A stretch of DNA of 64,000 nt from Pseudomonas sp. MWU15-20650 (lineage in GTDB: Bacteria > Pseudomonadota > Gammaproteobacteria > Pseudomonadales > Pseudomonadaceae). The position numbers and the translations under genes were made by a program. The notes under the pieces were generated by a model. The model made no database searches. It was not told where the DNA came from and saw nothing but the letters and a program-made list of their open reading frames with translations. Location of the stretch: NCBI RefSeq assembly GCF_023242475.1, contig NZ_JALJFG010000003.1, forward strand, positions 283,923 through 347,922. Direction: 5' to 3'. This document shows positions 59,131-64,000 of this stretch, piece by piece. Position 1 is the stretch's first letter, and each line of letters begins with the position of its first letter.

Positions 59131-60831
59131 ATGAGTGACGAGCACGAAGACCGCCCTTCCCCCGATTCCGCAGCCCAACCGCCGGTAGACACCAGCCGCC
59201 GGCGTTTCCTGGGAGGCGCGGCGGTGCTGGGGGTGGGCGCAACCTTGAGTGCCTGCGGCAACACCAATGAAGCACCGGGCAAGCCGGTGGTGCGCCCGCT
59301 CACGCCCCAGGAGCTGGACAAAGCGTTGCACGACCAGGTGAAAACCGTGGTGGTGATCTATGCCGAGAACCGCAGTTTCAACAACTTGTTTGCTGATTTC
59401 CCTGGGCTGGAGCAACCCCTGTCGGCGCTATCCGCCGCAGACGCCCAACAGCGCGACCGCGACGGCAGCGTGCTGACCACCCTGCCCCCAACCTGGGGCG
59501 GAGTGTTACAAATCGGCCCGCAAAGTGTGGACGGGGTGACCTACCCCAGCGAAGTACAATTCCAGGAAAACCTGCCCAACGCACCGTTCGCCCTCAAAGG
59601 CCCGAACGCAGAAGACCTGCCATTGAGCCTGGTTACCCGCGACTTGTGGCACGTGTTTTACCAGAACCAGATGCAGATCAACGGCGGCAAGAACGACGGT
59701 TTCGTCGCCTGGGGCGACTCAGGGGGCCTGGTGATGGGGCATTACGCCCAGAGCCGTTATTCACTGCGCCTGTGGGATGTGGCCAAGGCGTTTGTGCTCT
59801 GCGATAACTTTTTCCAGGGCACGTTTGGGGGCTCCTTCCTGAACCATCAATACCTGATCAGCGCCACTGCGCCGTTTTATCCCAATGCCGCGCAGTCGGT
59901 GGCCAAGGCGCAGATCGCCACGCTACAAAGTGACGACCCTACCGACCCACGCCTCAAGCCCCTGGATAAGTCACCGGCCAGCGCCATGACTGGCCCGCCA
60001 CAGTTCGGCCCCAGCGCGCTGACACCGGATGGTTACGGCGTGAACACCCTGGCTCCGCCCTATTGGCCGACCTGGATTCGCGACCCGCAAAACCCGGATT
60101 ACGCCAAGGCCGACCTGCCCAACGTGCTGGTACCGCAAACCCACGAACACATCGGCGACAAACTGTCGAAAAAGAACGTCGATTGGGCTTGGTACGCCGG
60201 CGCGTGGCAGGCCACCCTTGATCAGTTCAAGGACTCGGGCGGTATCCCCAAGATTCCGAACTTCCAGTACCACCACCAGCCGTTCAACTACTTCAAGCAG
60301 CAAGGGCCGGAAAATCGGGCAGAACGTGACAGACGCCTGCGCGATGGCGGGTTGGGCGATGAGTCGAGCACCAACAAGTTCTTCGCCGATGCCCAGGCCG
60401 GCAAACTGCCGGCCGTGACGTTCTACAAGCCCCAGGGCAACTTGAACATGCATGCCGGTTACGCTGATGTGGCGTCGGGCGACCGCCATATCACTCGCGC
60501 CTTGAAGGTGCTGCAAGAAAGCCCACAGTGGAAAAACATGGTGGTGGTGGTGACTGTCGATGAAAACGGCGGCTGGTGGGACCACGTGGCGCCGCCCAAG
60601 GGCGACCGTTGGGGCCCGGGCACGCGGGTTCCGGCCCTGGTGGTGTCGCCGTTTGCGCGTAAAGGCACGGTTGACCATACCGTATACGACACGGCATCGA
60701 TCCTGCGCTTGATCACCCGGGTGTTCCAGCTGGAGACATTGGACGGCCTCAAGCAGCGCGATGACGCGATGACCGCCCGCGGCCAGAAACCCATGGGCGA
60801 TTTGAGCAATGCCTTGCAGTTCACCCTGTAG
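59131..60831 (+). CDS. Tat-exported phosphoesterase (AcpA/phospholipase C family)
   Basis: From ATG 59131 the protein has 566 residues. It has a twin-arginine signal SRRRFLGGAAVLGVGATLSA followed by Cys, then the phosphoesterase domain with AENRSFNNLFADFPG (catalytic region), DNFFQGTFGGSFLNHQYLIS, and VTVDENGGWWDHVAPP near the C-terminus. This is the PF04185 family of acid phosphatases and phospholipases C, exported folded to the periplasm or outer surface. The Cys after the Tat region (LSACG) suggests a lipoprotein. Confidence 0.9.
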   Translation: MSDEHEDRPSPDSAAQPPVDTSRRRFLGGAAVLGVGATLSACGNTNEAPGKPVVRPLTPQELDKALHDQVKTVVVIYAENRSFNNLFADFPGLEQPLSALSAADAQQRDRDGSVLTTLPPTWGGVLQIGPQSVDGVTYPSEVQFQENLPNAPFALKGPNAEDLPLSLVTRDLWHVFYQNQMQINGGKNDGFVAWGDSGGLVMGHYAQSRYSLRLWDVAKAFVLCDNFFQGTFGGSFLNHQYLISATAPFYPNAAQSVAKAQIATLQSDDPTDPRLKPLDKSPASAMTGPPQFGPSALTPDGYGVNTLAPPYWPTWIRDPQNPDYAKADLPNVLVPQTHEHIGDKLSKKNVDWAWYAGAWQATLDQFKDSGGIPKIPNFQYHHQPFNYFKQQGPENRAERDRRLRDGGLGDESSTNKFFADAQAGKLPAVTFYKPQGNLNMHAGYADVASGDRHITRALKVLQESPQWKNMVVVVTVDENGGWWDHVAPPKGDRWGPGTRVPALVVSPFARKGTVDHTVYDTASILRLITRVFQLETLDGLKQRDDAMTARGQKPMGDLSNALQFTL

Positions 60832-60953
60832 GTTTTCTTATCCAATAACGACACGCCTGGCGAATTAACACGCGGTTTTCCTGGCCAGCCGCTACTGTGT
60901 GGAGGTGGGCTTTCACCCCGCGCAGACGGGCTTTCGCTGACAAGGAACCAAGC

Positions 60954-62123
60954 ATGTTCAAACCGACCAGGTTATCCCTCGCCCTGGCCGCACTCCTGCT
61001 GAGTGCGGTTGTACAGGCCGACATAGAAGTGCCACTGGGCAGCACGCAACGCGTCACCCAGTTGTTCGCTTTCCCCAATAACTGCAACGTGATCTGCTTC
61101 AGGCCATGGACGCTGGAGCAGACGGCCGAACATTATTTGAGCCAGAGCCTGCAGCGCGACGGCTACAGCCGGGCAAAGGTCAGCGTGAAGACCCATGACG
61201 GTCAGGTCTCGGCGACCTTCAGCGGCGTACCTGACCACTACGGCCAGCCCCTGGCCACCTTGCTCAATACCGCCGACCTGGCTTATCAAGGCGCCAGCAA
61301 GCTCAACAGTGATGGCAAATGGGCTTACAACTGGTACCTGTTCCTGCCGCTGGGCATGGCGCTGGAGAACCGCAAGAGTATCGAGCTGTTGCACTTCCCA
61401 CCGGACTATTCGCTCACCCAGGCCCAGGACTACCTGGAGTCGGCCACCACCGACCGCTGGGCGACCTTGCTCACCGACAATGGCATTCCTGCCACCGAAA
61501 CACCGGCTTACCAGACCATCATCGACATCGCGCCGATCGCCGCACCGTCCAATGCGGGTAAAGACCTGGAAACCGTCTACAGCTATTTCACCGACTACCA
61601 GACCCGCATGGTCAAGGAATTGAGCCTGTCCCCCACCGGCTCGCTGCCGATGGTGGCGTTCGGTGCACCGGTGCGTAGTTGGATCAAGCAGCAATACGGG
61701 CAGACCGTGGCCGTGCTGGGCCTGGCACAGATCAGTCCGCAGGCAGGCAAAACCGTCTCGGTACTGGGCTCCAACCACCCCAGTTACATCTGGTATGCAG
61801 CTGACCCGGCAAGCTACGACGGTAATGAGCAAAAAGCCGACGAGGCCGGTTTGAAGGTGATGGGCCAGGATCTGAGCGCTGCTTGCTGGCAAGCCGGCAT
61901 GGGCCAGAAGCCCGCCAGCGATCCGAATGTATTGCTCAAGGCCTGCATGAACACCTGGCAGGTCACGCGTAAAGAGCAGACCTGTGAGTTGTTCTACACC
62001 TCGGTGCGCAACCTGACCCCAGAGCAAGCCAACGCCAAATGTGCCACCCCGGCTATCAAAACTCAGTTGAAGCAACTGAGAAATGCCGCCCCGCTCCCCG
62101 CGCTCAGCGCCCCCGTGCTTTAA
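60954..62123 (+). CDS. unknown secreted protein
   Basis: From ATG 60954 (AAGGAACCAAGC before it) the protein has 389 residues with a clear signal peptide MFKPTRLSLALAALLLSAVV ending near QA/DIEVPLG. It contains six Cys, two near the start (NNCNVICF), the rest in the last third, likely disulfide-bonded. Sequence YNWYLFLPLGMALENRKSIE and TDRWATLLTDNG suggest a globular enzyme or binding protein. The family is not recognised. An earlier start at 60897 is unlikely because the Arg-rich part precedes the signal peptide. Confidence 0.75.
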   Translation: MFKPTRLSLALAALLLSAVVQADIEVPLGSTQRVTQLFAFPNNCNVICFRPWTLEQTAEHYLSQSLQRDGYSRAKVSVKTHDGQVSATFSGVPDHYGQPLATLLNTADLAYQGASKLNSDGKWAYNWYLFLPLGMALENRKSIELLHFPPDYSLTQAQDYLESATTDRWATLLTDNGIPATETPAYQTIIDIAPIAAPSNAGKDLETVYSYFTDYQTRMVKELSLSPTGSLPMVAFGAPVRSWIKQQYGQTVAVLGLAQISPQAGKTVSVLGSNHPSYIWYAADPASYDGNEQKADEAGLKVMGQDLSAACWQAGMGQKPASDPNVLLKACMNTWQVTRKEQTCELFYTSVRNLTPEQANAKCATPAIKTQLKQLRNAAPLPALSAPVL

Positions 62124-62132
62124 AGCGAACAA

Positions 62133-62168
62133 CCGGTTTCTACTGTCAGGTTTGACAGTAGAAACCGG
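62133..62168 (+). terminator. perfect 16-bp hairpin after the secreted-protein gene
   Basis: CCGGTTTCTACTGTCA-GGTT-TGACAGTAGAAACCGG is a perfect 16-bp stem with a 4-base loop, 10 bp after the stop codon. There is no T-run after it. It is among the most stable hairpins in the window and likely stops or stabilises the transcript. Confidence 0.65.
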
Positions 62169-62263
62169 ATCCCACTTGGGCGAATCTTGGGCCGCGCCCA
62201 TTTGCTGCAAGCCTGGCAGTCGAAAAACCTCAGCCGGTCGATGCAGCCTCACCCAGGAGAGTT

Positions 62264-62788
62264 ATGAAAACTCCAGCCACGGATAAGGCTAAAACCGCTG
62301 AAAGTGAAGGTCTTTACCCCTTCAAGACGCTGCTCGTCGAACAGGGTTACCCCTCGACCGGGCATTTCCAGGTCGTGCAGGACGCTGACGAGATGACCGG
62401 CAGAATCAAGGCACGCGTTGCGTTTGACAGTCGCATACGCATTGCCAAGGTTTCCGGCTACGCCGTGAACGAGCGGCGCCCGCATACGCTGCAGCTGTCG
62501 CCGCGTATCCATTTGTACGACTGCTGGTTCTGCGGGCTGTTACAGCACTCGTGCAACCCGAACGTATTTTTGGACACCACGTACCTGGAGCTCTGGACCG
62601 TACAGCCTATCCTCGCCGGCAGCCTGCTGACCCTGGATTACGCCAGCACTGAAGACGCGCTGTCCCGGCAGTTCGCTTGCCAGTGCGGCGAGCTGAACTG
62701 CCGGGGCTGGATCACCGGCAACACAGAGCCTTTGAACGCCGAAGGCCAGGCGTTCATGGCGCTGTGGCGCGAGCGCAAACGCCCTTAA
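62264..62788 (+). CDS. SET-domain protein methyltransferase
   Basis: The 174-residue protein has the C-terminal SET signatures: HSCNPN (residues 95-100), LLTLDYAS (about 122-128, with catalytic-site Tyr126) and a post-SET Cys cluster CQCGELNC (139-146) followed by RGW. SET proteins methylate protein lysines with S-adenosylmethionine. The family is mainly eukaryotic, with scattered bacterial members. The N-terminal SET half is short. It ends tail-to-tail with the carbonic anhydrase, sharing TTAA. Confidence 0.85.
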   Translation: MKTPATDKAKTAESEGLYPFKTLLVEQGYPSTGHFQVVQDADEMTGRIKARVAFDSRIRIAKVSGYAVNERRPHTLQLSPRIHLYDCWFCGLLQHSCNPNVFLDTTYLELWTVQPILAGSLLTLDYASTEDALSRQFACQCGELNCRGWITGNTEPLNAEGQAFMALWRERKRP

Positions 62789-63429
62789 GCTTCGCCCAAC
62801 GGACGCAAGCGATACTGCGGCGGCAACTGCTCGAAGCCACTGATGGTGGTGTTCAAGCTCTTCCAGCGACCGTCCTTGATGCCATAGATACAGCCATGGA
62901 CCGACAGGCTCTGCCCCCGGTGCCAGGCGTTTTGCACAATGCTGGTGTGGCCGACGTTGGCCACTTGCTGAATCACGTTCAACTCGCAGAGGCGGTCAAC
63001 ACGCTCCTCCTCGGTCGGCAATTGGGCCAGCAGGTCGCGGTTTTCATAGTAAAGGTCACGAATGGTGCGCAACCAGCCGTCGATCAGGCCGAACTGACGG
63101 TCCTGCATCGACGCACGCACGCCACCGCAGCCGTAGTGGCCGGTGACCAGGATATGTTTGACCTTGAGCACGTCAACGGCGTACTGGATCACCGACAGGC
63201 AATTGAGGTCGGTGTGCAGCACTACGTTGGCCACGTTGCGGTGTACGAACAGATCACCGGGCAGCATGCCGACGATCTCGTTGGCCGGCACACGGGCATC
63301 GGAACAGCCGATCCACAGGTATTCAGGGGTTTGTTGACGGGCGAGCTTGGCGAAGAATTCGGGATCTTCCTGTTTGATCGCATCCGCCCAGCGTTCATTG
63401 TTATCAAGCAGGTCTTGTAGTTCGTTCAT
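62785..63429 (-). CDS. can: beta-carbonic anhydrase
   Basis: From ATG 63429 (MNELQDLLDNNERWADAIKQ) the protein has 214 residues, normal for beta-class enzymes. Zinc ligands are Cys42, Asp44 (CSDARVPAN), His98 and Cys101 (GHYGCGGV). It hydrates CO2 to bicarbonate in the cytoplasm. An upstream in-frame start at 63474 is less likely. Identification is secure. Confidence 0.95.
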   Translation of the reverse strand: MNELQDLLDNNERWADAIKQEDPEFFAKLARQQTPEYLWIGCSDARVPANEIVGMLPGDLFVHRNVANVVLHTDLNCLSVIQYAVDVLKVKHILVTGHYGCGGVRASMQDRQFGLIDGWLRTIRDLYYENRDLLAQLPTEEERVDRLCELNVIQQVANVGHTSIVQNAWHRGQSLSVHGCIYGIKDGRWKSLNTTISGFEQLPPQYRLRPLGEA

Positions 63430-63581
63430 CAGGGAAAGCCTCAGGAATGATGCGCAGCTTTGACAGACGACCACTCATCCGGGTCACGCCGGGAATAAAG
63501 ATAGCCGGTTGGCAATTACTTGAATCTTTGGGGAGCCATGCCTGTCCACACACTATAAGCCCCACAGTATGAGGATTGACC

Positions 63582-63986
63582 ATGACTGAATCACGACGTC
63601 CCTACGGCGCCCCCGAACCGGAACCGATTGATGACAACGAAGACCGCATGGGGCAGGTACGCGAGCTGGATTTTGATGAGCAGGAACCGACATCGGAAAT
63701 CGGCGAGGAGATCCCGCGCAGGGAACGCGAGCATCTGATGCCCGACGAACGGGTGCGTGAAGCCGGGATGACGGGGGCTTCGACCGAAGATAATGAGTCG
63801 ACTGACGATGACATGAGCCCTGCAACCCTGATCCGTGAGGATGGTGCGCGGGATGCCTGGGAAGAAGGTGAGGATAATCCGGCGGATTACGATTTGAGCA
63901 TCGTCGATGAGGATGAGATTGGCGGCGGTAATGGCCTGGATGAGGCTGAACTGGCGGATATCGACCCTGTAGACGGTAACCGCTGA
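63582..63986 (+). CDS. acidic unknown protein
   Basis: A 134-residue, highly acidic protein (start MTESRRPYGAPEPEPIDDNE, ATG 63582 with GAGG seven bases upstream). Asp and Glu are a large share of residues, with few hydrophobic positions, so it is probably unfolded alone. There is no signal peptide. The family is common in Pseudomonas but I cannot assign a function. Confidence 0.75.
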   Translation: MTESRRPYGAPEPEPIDDNEDRMGQVRELDFDEQEPTSEIGEEIPRREREHLMPDERVREAGMTGASTEDNESTDDDMSPATLIREDGARDAWEEGEDNPADYDLSIVDEDEIGGGNGLDEAELADIDPVDGNR

Positions 63987-64000
63987 TACACAGCCGTTCC

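Noticed and set aside
60972..62252. 426-codon minus-strand frame
   Set aside because: Antisense to the secreted-protein gene, which has a signal peptide and ribosome site.

Overview
The window is chromosomal DNA from a Pseudomonas, most likely of the P. fluorescens group. The signs are a pth-ychF-tRNA-Met neighbourhood typical of Pseudomonas, REP palindromes of the P. fluorescens type (GGGGGCAAGCCCCC core), a Hrp-type (rsp/rsc) type III secretion cluster, a czcCBA metal efflux locus, and generally high-GC coding sequence. No computation or database search was run; names rest on recognised motifs, gene order and length.

Region 1 (1-1275): the 3' end of pth, then ychF with a strong terminator. 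Region 2 (about 1280-19866): a Hrp1-type type III secretion system in two convergent blocks. The rightward block is hrpS-like regulator, a 61-residue pilin candidate, hrpB, hrcJ, hrpD, hrpE, then hrpF, hrpG, hrcC, hrpT, hrpV. The leftward block is hrpJ, hrcV, hrpQ, hrcN, hrpO, hrpP, hrcQ, hrcR, hrcS, hrcT, hrcU. hrpL is divergent from hrpJ. The regulatory chain is readable: a sigma-54 -24/-12 element lies before hrpL, and hrp boxes lie before the pilin candidate, hrpF and hrpJ. Only one HrpR/HrpS-type activator is present, hrcQ is unsplit, and no harpin, translocator or effector gene is seen. A decayed MFS gene marks the right edge.

Region 3 (20359-34578): tRNA-Met(CAT) followed by a 14-kb integrated element. 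It has a P4-type tyrosine integrase at the left end, imperfect att repeats at both ends, and GTGTATCC arm-type repeats near both ends. The right end has AlpA, an HTH protein, a ribbon-helix-helix repressor with three operator half-sites, and a replication-initiator-like gene ending in six phased CCTTGA repeats. Between them are a serine recombinase, a phage-like minus-strand operon (DUF5681, tail-assembly-I-like, small unknowns), and probable defence cargo: an AT-rich putative nuclease, a TIR protein and a protein with a HEPN-like motif. The whole resembles a phage satellite or satellite-derived island.

Region 4 (34579-64000): core and accessory housekeeping genes. These include phzF-like, gamma-glutamyltranspeptidase, a laccase-domain protein, D-Ala-D-Ala ligase, an AraC regulator, a flavin reductase, a PAS chemoreceptor, a DUF2790 protein and a decayed OprD porin. 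A possible small RNA precedes a metal-responsive two-component system, followed by czcCBA and a CDF exporter. Then come a GntP permease, an Xre-ImmA/DUF4411 toxin-antitoxin-like pair, an MHS-type MFS transporter, an AtoE-type transporter, a Tat-exported phosphoesterase, an unknown secreted protein, a SET-domain protein, beta-carbonic anhydrase and an acidic unknown protein.
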